A model generated the notes under the pieces. The model did not search any database and was not told where the DNA came from. It saw nothing but the letters and a program-made list of their open reading frames with translations. Shown piece by piece: positions 25,626-34,777 of a stretch of 64,000 nucleotides of DNA. Within the stretch, counting starts at the first letter, position 1; every line of letters begins with the position of its first letter. A program made the translations under genes and the position numbers. Source of the stretch: JANOXC01 sp031418215. Its GTDB lineage: Bacteria > Bacteroidota > Bacteroidia > AKYH767-A > OLB10. The DNA lies in assembly GCA_031418215.1 (NCBI GenBank), contig JANOXC010000103.1, positions 89,984 through 153,983 of the forward strand, read 5' to 3'.

Positions 25626-26987
25626 CTAGCTATCATTGCTCAACATCTTTTTTTCCCATGCATTTAAGATCCTTTGTATATCGGCATTGTGTTTAAGTGG
25701 GCGAATGATTTCCTTTGCTTTTTCTATAGAGTCAATTTTGATTGTTGATTCAAAATATCCAAAGCCTTGATAGATTCCCTGTTCAATCAACACGACTGAT
25801 TTCTCATTCCATTCTCTGCCCTCATCAACAATTAGTTTTGTTTCGCGCGATTCATCAAAGCTTCCCAATGCAACAGCAACTCTTTTATTGTAACTTTCAA
25901 TATCTTCTGCCCCATTACAAACACCTTTACATTTTTTGACTTGGTAATCAAAACATGCTCCCAGAGATGATTGCATGCCGCAATACTTAGGACATAATTC
26001 ATATTGCTCAATAAATGCATGCATGAAATTTCTTGCTTCATCAAAACTCCTGAAAGTGGTGAGTGCCGATAATGATCGGTGATTTCTTGCAAACACAATA
26101 TGGTGTACTCCTTTGTTATCGAAGTACTCGGTTAATATATAATTTCCGCGATCGCGTTTTTGTGCTGCATTATATATTGGATAAAGACGCTTGATCTCAT
26201 CTGACTCCAACAACAATGCGATTAGCTCTGTACCACAAATTGTATAAGTAATATTTGCAATAGCTGCTTTGAAAGCGAGTCGTGTTGTTCCGTTGCCGGT
26301 AAAATGCGAATAAATCCTACTCTTGATATTAATCGCCTTTCCTACGTAAATAACTTTCCCTTTTTCATCATGAAAATAATAAACACCTGTTTTTTCCGGC
26401 AATGAATCAAAAACCTCTTTTGAAAGATTTGGAGGAAGCAATGCCTCTTTTGAATTCTTCTTTAATGCCTGGTGAATGATTCCTTCCTTATCGTGTGATA
26501 AGCACAACTCAAACAATTTGACTGTTGCTGCTGCATCACCCATAGCGCGATGCCGGTCTTCAATTGCGATACCCAGACTGCTGCAAATATTTCCCAAGCT
26601 ATAAGAAGTATGGCCCGGAAATAACTTTCGACTTAATCGCACCGTGCATAATTTCTTTCTGCGGAAATCGGCACCAAGGCTTTTAAATGCCTCACGAATA
26701 AAAGTATAGTCAAAATTTACAGAATGCGCAACGAAAATGGCATCATCAGTCATATTCCAAATCTGTTTGGCCACTTCATGAAATTTCGGTGCTCCACGCA
26801 GCATCTCATTCGTAATACCTGTCAACCTTGTAACAAACGGAGATACATTAGCTTCAGGATTAATGAGCGTTGAAAAGGAATCAATTACTTTTTGTGTATC
26901 ATGAATAATGATAGCAATCTCCGTAATGTCATGAGCGCCGGCATAAGATCCGGTAGTTTCAATATCAACGATGGCGAACTTTTGCAT
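25626..26987 (-). CDS. DEDDh exonuclease fused to GIY-YIG (UvrC-like) nuclease
   Basis: A 453-residue protein. The N-terminal half is a DEDDh proofreading-type exonuclease (FAIVDIETTG at 4-13; later SVNFDYTFI and HRAMGDAAAT carrying the HxxxxD pair). The second half is a GIY-YIG domain (TGVYYFHDEKGKVIYVGKA) with UvrC/Cho-like flanks and a Cys-rich segment (CPKYCGMQSSLGACFDYQVKKCKG). The architecture is common in Bacteroidota and Actinobacteria as a PolC-epsilon/UvrC-like repair protein. It lies 87 bp downstream of a second DnaE polymerase, suggesting a joint repair or proofreading role. Confidence 0.88.
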   Translation of the reverse strand: MQKFAIVDIETTGSYAGAHDITEIAIIIHDTQKVIDSFSTLINPEANVSPFVTRLTGITNEMLRGAPKFHEVAKQIWNMTDDAIFVAHSVNFDYTFIREAFKSLGADFRRKKLCTVRLSRKLFPGHTSYSLGNICSSLGIAIEDRHRAMGDAAATVKLFELCLSHDKEGIIHQALKKNSKEALLPPNLSKEVFDSLPEKTGVYYFHDEKGKVIYVGKAINIKSRIYSHFTGNGTTRLAFKAAIANITYTICGTELIALLLESDEIKRLYPIYNAAQKRDRGNYILTEYFDNKGVHHIVFARNHRSLSALTTFRSFDEARNFMHAFIEQYELCPKYCGMQSSLGACFDYQVKKCKGVCNGAEDIESYNKRVAVALGSFDESRETKLIVDEGREWNEKSVVLIEQGIYQGFGYFESTIKIDSIEKAKEIIRPLKHNADIQRILNAWEKKMLSNDS

Positions 26988-27074
26988 TTTGAAAGATCAA
27001 TCGAAATTATAAACTAAACTACTCAATACAATAAAAAATCATTTAGAAGAAACACCTTTTACATTGTCTTTATT

Positions 27075-30000
27075 TTATCCTTTTACTTTTTCCTTTAAAC
27101 TACTGTTTTTTGTTTCAAGATCCTCTCTGGTAAGCATATCAAGCCTTTTCATTTGCATTACATCAATACTATAAAAACCGAACTCCTCGACAACTTTACC
27201 GGTGATATGATAACAACTTCGTCTGGCTGTAAATGGATATCTTTTAACGACAGGTGGAAAATGTGTAGTATCAATCCATTTGCCCGTCCGATCTAAAAAT
27301 GTTCCAAAGTTCATTTCATCACCATTCTTGGTACGGGCATATTTTCGTGTAACAAGATATCCAACAATATCGACAACCTCCCCTAAATTGTTTTTCAAAT
27401 CAGCGGCCAACAAATCCGAGGGTAGTTTCTCTTTCAACAAATCAAATGGTGAGCAAAGTGGGAAACCAAGTATTTCCAATTCATCAAACGCATCATCCAA
27501 TTGATGACTATTTAGTTCAGGCAGAACAAACTCCTTGTTACCGCCTTCGAACAATTCCATGTGTGCCGTTGTTTTTTTCTCTGAGCCTATTACAGTATGG
27601 ATATCCCATAGCAGCTGCTTTTTACTTCTCTTCGTAAAACGAAATGAACCAATACGAATGAGCGTCCGTAATTGCTCCACAGCAATGTTGATGCGCTTCA
27701 TGAAATCAGACAAGGAAAGAAATTCACCATTTTTATTCCGCTCTGAAAGCACCTGATCAGCTACATTTCGTTCTAATTCAGCAATGTGCATAAAACCAAG
27801 ATAAATATCATCTCCATTGATTATAGTTTCATATTCACTGATGTTGATATCAGGTGCATGAATAACAGCTCCACACAATCTTGCTTCGTGTACATAAAAT
27901 TCTGTTGCATAAAACCCACCGAAATTATTGATTACGGCAACCATGTAATCCAACGGATAATAGGTTTTTAAAAACATGCATTGATAACTTTCCACAGCAT
28001 AAGAGGCGCTGTGTCCCTTTGAGAAAGCATAGCCCGCAAAACTCTCAATCTGTCTCCAGACTTCCTTGGTAATATCTTCCGCATATCCCTTCTCCCTGCA
28101 ATTAGAAAAGAACTGTTGTTCCACTTTCTGAAACTCCGCTCTTGATCTGTATTTACCACTCATACCTCTTCTGAGCATGTCGGCTTCTGTTAATGACAAT
28201 CCGGCAAAATGATGGGCTACTTTAATTACGTCTTCCTGATAAACCATTACGCCAAAAGTTTCTTTCATCAACTCTTCCATCAATGGCAATATATATTTTC
28301 TGCGCGATGGATCATGAAAGCGCAATATATATTCCCGCATCATGCCTGATTGTGCTACCCCGGGCCGGATGATCGAACTTGCTGCTACCAAATCAAGATA
28401 GGTAGAAGCGCGCAATTTTGTGAGAAGCATTCGCATCGCCGGAGATTCCACATAAAAGCAGCCAATTAGATTTGCTTCCTGCAGGTTTGTCCGGACGGCT
28501 TCATCTTGTTTGAACCGTTCCACATTGTGGATATCAATTTCTACCTTACGGTTTTTAGTGATGATCTCCACTGCATCCTTTATTTTTCCTAAACCGCGCT
28601 GACTTAAAATATCAAATTTTGAAAGGCCAACATCCTCCGCTTCCAGCATACTAAATTGGGTAATGGGGAAATTTTTAGGGGGCAGCGAAGTAGCTGTGTA
28701 ATTATACACCGGTTTGTCGCAAATAATAATCCCTCCTGCATGAATGCTGAGATGATTGGGAAAATCATGTATGTAATTACTGTACTTAAAAACAAGATTT
28801 ATGATGGGGTCCTTTGATTTGATATCAATAAATTTATCAGGTAAAGCATCGATCTCCCCTTTTGGTAAACCAAAGACTTTGCCTAATTCACGCACTACAG
28901 AATTTGATTGAAAAGTACTGTAAGTTGCCAGCAATGCCGTAAAATCTGTTCCATGTTTTTTGAAAATGTAATCAATCACTGCATCTCTTTCATTCCAAGA
29001 AAAATCAATGTCAAAATCAGGCGGGTTAATACGTGAAGGATTTATAAAGCGTTCGAAATACAAATCCAGATCAACAGGATCAACATCTGTTATTCTCAAG
29101 ATATAAGCAACAATGCTATTGGCTCCACTTCCCCTTCCGACATAATAATAATCCATGTGGCGTGCGAAGCTTACTATGTCCCAGTTAATGAGGAAATAAG
29201 ATGCAAATTCTTTTTCATAAATCATCCTGATCTCTTTCTCCAGTCTTGGCCTGTTCTGTTCTGCAGTTGCAGGATAACGTTTAAACAATCCCTCTTCGCA
29301 AAGCCGCAATAGTTGCTCACGATCACCATCAGCACTTCCCGTAAAATATTTTTTGTTTTTATTTACACCAAATTCAAAATCAATATTGCATTCATCCAGT
29401 ATTTTCTCTGTATTCCGTAGAATCAACGGGTAATCGCGATATATATTATTTAGTTGTTCTTTCGATAGCATTACCTCGTTGGCATTTGCCTGTTCATTAA
29501 CAAGTAGTTTACTTAACAAAGTGTTTTTATCTATGGCGCGCAACAGCCGATGTGTATTAAAATCGGTTTTATTACGGAATGTAACTGTTGACATGATTAC
29601 CAATTTCTCGGGATACATTCTCAATTTTGAAAATGGCATACGGCTGATCTCTGAAGGGCTGATTCCAATAAATTCATTCTCCTTCAGAAAACCTTTAGTA
29701 ATCTGAGATGCAACAGATGATGTAGCTGGATAAACAATAAATACATTTTCAAATGAAGGTGCTTGTGCAGGAAAAGAACTACCGGCATGAAGGTGTGCTG
29801 ACAAAAATCGATTCAACTTATTAAACCCGTCAATATTTTTTGCCAACCCCACATATTGTTGCGCTACTCCATTCCTAAAGTCGATCCCTGCAATTGGCTT
29901 GATTGCATGATGCTGAGATAGCCGAAAAAAATCCAGTATCCCGGAAGTATTATTTATATCTGTAAGCGCAATTGAAGAAGCTCCCTGCTTCACTCCTTCC

Positions 30001-30119
30001 AAAAGCAATTGCTCAGGACTCATTATCCCGAATTTAAAGCTGTAATAGGAATGGCAGTTGAGGTACACAATAACGATGTTACTCACAAAGCTATTAATCT
30101 GACGTTTGATTTCAACCAT
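27075..30119 (-). CDS. DNA polymerase III alpha subunit, second short type (DnaE2-like)
   Basis: A 1014-residue C-family polymerase, shorter than replicative DnaE. It begins with a PHP domain (YLNCHSYYSFKFGIMSPEQL), then the palm with GRGSGANSIVAYILRITDVDP and the catalytic PDFDIDF (near residue 366), then LSIHAGGIIICDK, the fingers segment (GFAGYAFSKGHSASYAVESYQ) and a C-terminal OB-fold. Such a second DnaE in bacteria is often an error-prone repair polymerase. No imuA or imuB neighbour is seen; the partner gene downstream is a DEDDh/GIY-YIG nuclease. The DnaE2 role is inferred from length. Confidence 0.88.
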   Translation of the reverse strand: MVEIKRQINSFVSNIVIVYLNCHSYYSFKFGIMSPEQLLLEGVKQGASSIALTDINNTSGILDFFRLSQHHAIKPIAGIDFRNGVAQQYVGLAKNIDGFNKLNRFLSAHLHAGSSFPAQAPSFENVFIVYPATSSVASQITKGFLKENEFIGISPSEISRMPFSKLRMYPEKLVIMSTVTFRNKTDFNTHRLLRAIDKNTLLSKLLVNEQANANEVMLSKEQLNNIYRDYPLILRNTEKILDECNIDFEFGVNKNKKYFTGSADGDREQLLRLCEEGLFKRYPATAEQNRPRLEKEIRMIYEKEFASYFLINWDIVSFARHMDYYYVGRGSGANSIVAYILRITDVDPVDLDLYFERFINPSRINPPDFDIDFSWNERDAVIDYIFKKHGTDFTALLATYSTFQSNSVVRELGKVFGLPKGEIDALPDKFIDIKSKDPIINLVFKYSNYIHDFPNHLSIHAGGIIICDKPVYNYTATSLPPKNFPITQFSMLEAEDVGLSKFDILSQRGLGKIKDAVEIITKNRKVEIDIHNVERFKQDEAVRTNLQEANLIGCFYVESPAMRMLLTKLRASTYLDLVAASSIIRPGVAQSGMMREYILRFHDPSRRKYILPLMEELMKETFGVMVYQEDVIKVAHHFAGLSLTEADMLRRGMSGKYRSRAEFQKVEQQFFSNCREKGYAEDITKEVWRQIESFAGYAFSKGHSASYAVESYQCMFLKTYYPLDYMVAVINNFGGFYATEFYVHEARLCGAVIHAPDINISEYETIINGDDIYLGFMHIAELERNVADQVLSERNKNGEFLSLSDFMKRINIAVEQLRTLIRIGSFRFTKRSKKQLLWDIHTVIGSEKKTTAHMELFEGGNKEFVLPELNSHQLDDAFDELEILGFPLCSPFDLLKEKLPSDLLAADLKNNLGEVVDIVGYLVTRKYARTKNGDEMNFGTFLDRTGKWIDTTHFPPVVKRYPFTARRSCYHITGKVVEEFGFYSIDVMQMKRLDMLTREDLETKNSSLKEKVKG

Positions 30120-30228
30120 TTTTTAAAACAAATAACTAATTATTCTTTCGGCTAAATAATTAGACTACCAATTATGCTTCTTAACAACAATTTGCACTTA
30201 AGCATGTGTTTGTTTTGAAATAATCCAC

Positions 30229-30236
30229 TAGGTTTG
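30229..30236 (+). promoter_or_regulatory. TAnnTTTG promoter element before purN
   Basis: TAGGTTTG ends 13 nt before the ATG at 30250. Confidence 0.45.
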
Positions 30237-30249
30237 TCCTTGTTAAATA

Positions 30250-30819
30250 ATGAAAAATATAGCAATTTTCGCATCCGGAAAAGGAAGTAATGCTGACAAC
30301 ATTTGCCGTTATTTCTCCGGTCACCCAATTATTAAAATTCGTTTAATGGTTAGCGACAGGAAGGAGGCAGGGGTTTTTAATGTGGCTAAAAAACATGTAG
30401 TTGAGGCTTTATATATTGATAAAGAAGGGTGGCAACACCCACAAGAGTTACTAACTGAAATACAAAAAAGAAATATAGATTTTATTGTTCTGGCGGGATT
30501 TTTAAAATTAGTTCCCCCGTCAATAATTCATGCCTTCGAAAAAAAAATAATCAACATTCATCCTGCTTTGCTACCAAAATATGGAGGAAAAGGAATGTAT
30601 GGCATGCACGTTCATGAAGCAGTACATCAGGCAAAAGAAAAGGAAACAGGCATTTCAGTTCATTATGTCGACGAGCATTATGATGAAGGTGATTTGATTT
30701 TCCAGGCAAAGACTCCGCTTTATCCTGATGATTCACCACAAAATATTGCAACACTCATTCATCAATTGGAGATGAAACATTTTCCTAAGGTGATTGAAGA
30801 ACTACTATTGTCTGATTGA
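30250..30819 (+). CDS. purN: Phosphoribosylglycinamide formyltransferase
   Basis: A 189-residue formyltransferase-fold enzyme. It opens IAIFASGKGSNADNICRYF, typical of PurN substrate binding, and carries the catalytic segment IINIHPALLPKYGGKGMYG (Asn and His of the NxHPALLP motif) and TGISVHYVDEHYDEGDLI with the conserved catalytic Asp. It transfers a formyl group from 10-formyl-THF to GAR in purine synthesis. Length is close to other PurN proteins. It is divergent from the second dnaE. Confidence 0.93.
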   Translation: MKNIAIFASGKGSNADNICRYFSGHPIIKIRLMVSDRKEAGVFNVAKKHVVEALYIDKEGWQHPQELLTEIQKRNIDFIVLAGFLKLVPPSIIHAFEKKIINIHPALLPKYGGKGMYGMHVHEAVHQAKEKETGISVHYVDEHYDEGDLIFQAKTPLYPDDSPQNIATLIHQLEMKHFPKVIEELLLSD

Positions 30820-30871
30820 AGAATGAATGGAGGGGATGCCAACCTTGGATAGCAAATTATCGAATACCATT

Positions 30872-31011
30872 TTTTGTCATCCTGAGTGCCAACGCAGGAT
30901 CTCTGGATTTTGACATGAGCAGGTTGTTTGCTTTACAAGATGTTATATTCTTCATTGATGATCGAGAGATGCTTCACTTCAACTGCAAGCAGTTGGTTCA
31001 GCATGACAAAA
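30872..31011. repeat. TGTCATCCTGAG-family inverted-repeat element
   Basis: The ends TTTTGTCATCCTGAG (30872-30886) and TTCAGCATGACAAAA (30997-31011) are imperfect inverted repeats with 13 of 15 positions matching. The inner parts GCAGGATCTCTGG and GAGAGATGCTTCACTTC match a widely seen intergenic repeat family with TGTCATxCTGA ends. It fills the purN-dxs gap and contains no gene. Confidence 0.75.
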
Positions 31012-31029
31012 AGAAAAATATTTTGTTTT

Positions 31030-32949
31030 TTAGATTTCCACCTTAACAGCGGCTAGTTGCCTTACCGCATCAGCAATGGCCTGCACATCAAAATTACACT
31101 CCCTGTACAATTCTTTCTGTTCTCCGTGCTCAATGAATTCATCAGGTATTCCAAGGCGGATAAAATATGCGGTGTAATTGTTGTCGATCATAAATTCTGC
31201 AACAGCAGAACCAAATCCACCCATTATACAACCATCTTCAACAGTAATCACTTTTTTATACAAAGAAAATACTTCATGCAACATGACCTGATCTAAAGGC
31301 TTTACAAAACGCAGGTCGTAATGAGCTGGGTACACTCCTTCTTTAGCTAACAAATCACAAGCTTCTACAGCAAAATTTCCCGGGTGACCAATGGTTAATA
31401 TTGCCACTTCTTCACCACCATGCAACTTACGACCTTTTCCAACAGGAATAGCTTCAAATGGTTTTCGCCAATCTACCATCACCCCATTTCCCCTGGGATA
31501 TCGAATGGAGAATGGGCCCATGTTGTTATGTTGTGCCGTATACATCAGGTTGCGCAATTCCTGCTCATTCATAGGTGCTGAAACAATCATGTTTGGTATG
31601 CAACGGAAATAAGCATAATCAAATGCACCGTGATGTGTTGGACCATCAGCACCGGCAAGTCCACCCCTATCTAAACAAAATACCACATTCAGTTTCTGTA
31701 ATGCTACATCATGCACAACCTGATCATAAGCTCGCTGCATGAATGAACTATATATATTGCAAAAAGGAATCAAGCCTTGTGTTGCCATTCCAGCAGAAAA
31801 AGTTACAGCGTGTTGTTCAGCAATACCCACATCAAATGCCCGGTCAGGCATGGCCTTCATCATAATATTCAGCGAACTTCCACTTGGCATAGCAGGTGTA
31901 ATGCCAACAATCTTTGAATTCATTTCTGCCAACTCAACAATCGTATGACCGAATACATCCTGGTATTTTGGTGGTTGAGGCTTTTCAACTTTTGGCTTAA
32001 CAATTTCGCCAGTAATTTTATCAAACAAACCGGGGGCATGCCACTTTGTTTGATCTTCTTCAGCCAACTTATACCCTTTCCCTTTAACAGTTAAACAATG
32101 CAAAATTTTAGGTCCGGGAATTTTTTTCAGGTCATTTAAAACCTTCACCATATGATCAACATCGTGACCATCAATAGGTCCGAAATAACGAAACTTCAAG
32201 GACTCAAACAGGTTACTCTGTTTCAACAAAGCATGCTTAACGGCATTCTCGATTTTTGCAGCAATAGCTTGTGCATTAGGACCGAATTTGCTTACCAAGC
32301 CAAGCATTTTCCATACTTCATCTTTTACTTTATTATAAGTCTCAGAAGTAGTAATATCTGTCAAATATTCCTTCAATGCACCCACATTCGGGTCGATGCT
32401 CATACAATTATCGTTCAGGACTACGAGCAAATTGGAATTTTCAACACCTCCATGATTCAGTGCCTCAAAAGCCAATCCTGCCGTCATGGCCCCATCGCCA
32501 ATTACAGCAATGTGTTGCCTTTTTTTCTCGCCTTTCAAACGGGAAGCAACGGCCATGCCTAATGCGGCTGAGATGGAGGTGGAGCTATGTCCTACCCCAA
32601 AGGTGTCATATTCGCTTTCACTTCTTTTCGGAAAACCACTGATCCCTTTATAAATTCGATTGGTATGAAAATCATTCCTTCTGCCTGTTAAAATCTTATG
32701 CCCATAAGCTTGGTGACCCACATCCCATACAAGTTGATCATAAGGAGTATTAAAAACATAATGCAAGGCTACTGTCATCTCTACAACCCCTAAACTAGCA
32801 CCAAAATGCCCTCCATTTACTGATACAATATCAATAATAAATTGCCTCAACTCCTCGCTTAATTGCTTAAGCTCAACGGGTTTTAACTTTCGTAAATCAG
32901 ATGGGATCTCGATTTTATCAAGAAGGGGTCCGGCTGTTACTTTTTTCAT
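31030..32949 (-). CDS. dxs: 1-deoxy-D-xylulose-5-phosphate synthase
   Basis: A 639-residue thiamine-diphosphate enzyme. It contains FGASLGVVEMTVALHYVFNTP, the ThDP motif GDGAMTAGLAFEALNHGG with NDNCMSI, the transketolase-like central domain (GIAEQHAVTFSAGMA, FCLDRGGLAGADGPTHHGAFD) and the C-terminal domain (VITVEDGCIMGGFGSAV). It condenses pyruvate and glyceraldehyde 3-phosphate in the MEP pathway. Length is typical. The promoter -7 element is at 32992-32999. Confidence 0.97.
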   Translation of the reverse strand: MKKVTAGPLLDKIEIPSDLRKLKPVELKQLSEELRQFIIDIVSVNGGHFGASLGVVEMTVALHYVFNTPYDQLVWDVGHQAYGHKILTGRRNDFHTNRIYKGISGFPKRSESEYDTFGVGHSSTSISAALGMAVASRLKGEKKRQHIAVIGDGAMTAGLAFEALNHGGVENSNLLVVLNDNCMSIDPNVGALKEYLTDITTSETYNKVKDEVWKMLGLVSKFGPNAQAIAAKIENAVKHALLKQSNLFESLKFRYFGPIDGHDVDHMVKVLNDLKKIPGPKILHCLTVKGKGYKLAEEDQTKWHAPGLFDKITGEIVKPKVEKPQPPKYQDVFGHTIVELAEMNSKIVGITPAMPSGSSLNIMMKAMPDRAFDVGIAEQHAVTFSAGMATQGLIPFCNIYSSFMQRAYDQVVHDVALQKLNVVFCLDRGGLAGADGPTHHGAFDYAYFRCIPNMIVSAPMNEQELRNLMYTAQHNNMGPFSIRYPRGNGVMVDWRKPFEAIPVGKGRKLHGGEEVAILTIGHPGNFAVEACDLLAKEGVYPAHYDLRFVKPLDQVMLHEVFSLYKKVITVEDGCIMGGFGSAVAEFMIDNNYTAYFIRLGIPDEFIEHGEQKELYRECNFDVQAIADAVRQLAAVKVEI

Positions 32950-32991
32950 TTATAAGATGGGAAGTTATTAGCAGTCAATTGCAAAGCCTTG

Positions 32992-32999
32992 CAAAGGTA
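32992..32999 (-). promoter_or_regulatory. TAnnTTTG promoter element before dxs
   Basis: TACCTTTG on the minus strand ends 42 nt before the ATG at 32949. The divergent asnS promoter is 150 bp away. Confidence 0.5.
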
Positions 33000-33149
33000 C
33001 GATTTAATGACAATGCATCAGTAACGTAATTGGTCCATAAAATTGCCTTTTCTCAAAAAAAATTGAAATAGGATCAATTTTCAATACAGAATATGAATGT
33101 CTAAGCGATTCAAATCTAACAAATCGCCACCGGCTATTCCCATATCTGC

Positions 33150-33157
33150 TACATTTG
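33150..33157 (+). promoter_or_regulatory. TAnnTTTG promoter element before asnS
   Basis: TACATTTG ends 21 nt before the ATG at 33179. A start at 33155 would lie inside the element, so it supports the later start. Confidence 0.55.
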
Positions 33158-33178
33158 CCGCCTCTAAAAAAAGTCAAT

Positions 33179-34564
33179 ATGCAGCATATTTCAGTTGTTA
33201 AATTATTAAAAGGCGAAATGGTAGGTTCTTCCGTAACGGTGAAGGGCTGGGTCCGCACGATCCGTGGTAATAAAAATGTTTCTTTTATTGCATTGAATGA
33301 TGGTAGCACTATCAATAATATCCAAATTGTAGTTGACCCTTCACAAATTGAAGAGTCGATTTTGAAAAAAATAAGTACCGGCGCCTGTATAATGGCCAAT
33401 GGAGTATTGGTACAATCGCAGGGCAAGGGGCAATCAGTAGAGATACAAGCCGTGCAGATTGAAATTTATGGAGAAGCAGATGTTGATACTTATCCATTGC
33501 AAAAAAAGGAACATACGATGGAGTTCCTCCGTGAAATTGCGCATTTACGTCCTCGCACCAATACTTTTGGTGCTGTTTTCCGTATTCGCCATCATTTGGC
33601 TTTTGCCATCCACCGTTTTTTCAATGACAGGGGATTTTACAACTTGCATACGCCCATTGTTACAGGTTCTGATGCTGAAGGTGCCGGAGAAATGTTTCGC
33701 GTGACAACACTTGACATGAACAAACCACCGTTGAATGAAGATGGTACAATTAACTACAAGGAAGACTTTTTTGGAAAAGAAACCAACCTCACTGTTTCCG
33801 GTCAGCTGGAGGGAGAACTCGGTGCCATGGCATTGGGGAATATATATACATTCGGCCCCACTTTCAGAGCCGAGAACAGTAATACACCGCGCCATCTTGC
33901 AGAATTCTGGATGATTGAACCCGAGATGGCTTTCTGTGAGATTGATGGTAACATGGATGTTGCAGAAGACCTGCTGAAATATGTAATTGGATATGCACTG
34001 GAACATTGTGCAGATGACATTGCGTTCTTAACTAACTTATACGACAAAGAATTACTGGGCCGATTGCAATCAGTGATTGGAAAACCATTTAAAAGACTGA
34101 CGTATACTGAAGCAGTCGAGATTTTAAAATTACGCAATGAAAAATTTGAATATAAAGTTGATTGGGGTACTGACTTACAAAAAGAACATGAGAATTATTT
34201 AGTGGAACATTTTGGAGGCCCGGTGATTTTAACCAATTATCCAAAGACCATCAAAGCTTTTTACATGAAACAAAATGATGATGGCAAAACGGTTCGTGCG
34301 ATGGATATTTTATTCCCCTGGATCGGTGAGATTATTGGCGGATCGCAACGTGAGGAAAATTATGACAAGCTGCTTCAGCGAATGAAAGAGATGCACATTC
34401 CTGAAAAAGAAATGTGGTGGTATTTGGATACGCGTAAGTTTGGCGCTTGCCCACATTCAGGGTTCGGGCTGGGTTTTGAACGTTTGGTATTGTTTGTTAC
34501 CGGCATGACTAATATCAGGGACGTGATTCCATTTCCACGTACACCCAAGAATGCTGAATTTTGA
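33179..34564 (+). CDS. asnS: Asparaginyl-tRNA synthetase
   Basis: A 461-residue class IIb synthetase. An OB-fold anticodon-binding domain (GSSVTVKGWVRTIRGNKNVS) is followed by motif 2 (RAENSNTPRHLAEFWMIEPE) and motif 3 (FGLGFERLVLFVTGMTNIRD), and the AsnRS-type ending DVIPFPRTPKNAEF. It charges tRNA-Asn. The start at ATG 33179 (MQHISVVKLLKG) is preferred over the upstream TTG at 33155, which overlaps the promoter element. Confidence 0.96.
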   Translation: MQHISVVKLLKGEMVGSSVTVKGWVRTIRGNKNVSFIALNDGSTINNIQIVVDPSQIEESILKKISTGACIMANGVLVQSQGKGQSVEIQAVQIEIYGEADVDTYPLQKKEHTMEFLREIAHLRPRTNTFGAVFRIRHHLAFAIHRFFNDRGFYNLHTPIVTGSDAEGAGEMFRVTTLDMNKPPLNEDGTINYKEDFFGKETNLTVSGQLEGELGAMALGNIYTFGPTFRAENSNTPRHLAEFWMIEPEMAFCEIDGNMDVAEDLLKYVIGYALEHCADDIAFLTNLYDKELLGRLQSVIGKPFKRLTYTEAVEILKLRNEKFEYKVDWGTDLQKEHENYLVEHFGGPVILTNYPKTIKAFYMKQNDDGKTVRAMDILFPWIGEIIGGSQREENYDKLLQRMKEMHIPEKEMWWYLDTRKFGACPHSGFGLGFERLVLFVTGMTNIRDVIPFPRTPKNAEF

Positions 34565-34762
34565 CCGCAGTTTAAACTGATTAATGGATTACACAGACAT
34601 TATAGCTTTTGAAAAGCTGACTATGGGGAAATTTTTGAGGATTTTTTTTCAACGGTTAGTGAATTAACTAAATTGTACTTGTTATTCAATACAATATTAA
34701 TTCTGCATTTTTAATTTTTCATCATCCATAGCATTTTTGCGAAGGATGTCTGCATTCTGCAT

Positions 34763-34770
34763 TACCTTTG
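34763..34770 (+). promoter_or_regulatory. TAnnTTTG promoter element before rpoN
   Basis: TACCTTTG ends 7 nt before the rpoN ATG at 34778, implying a leaderless or nearly leaderless mRNA. Confidence 0.55.
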
Positions 34771-34777
34771 TGGCCTT

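Noticed and set aside
30816..31046. 76-codon frame between purN and dxs
   Set aside because: It lies inside the TGTCATCCTGAG-type repeat and resembles no protein.
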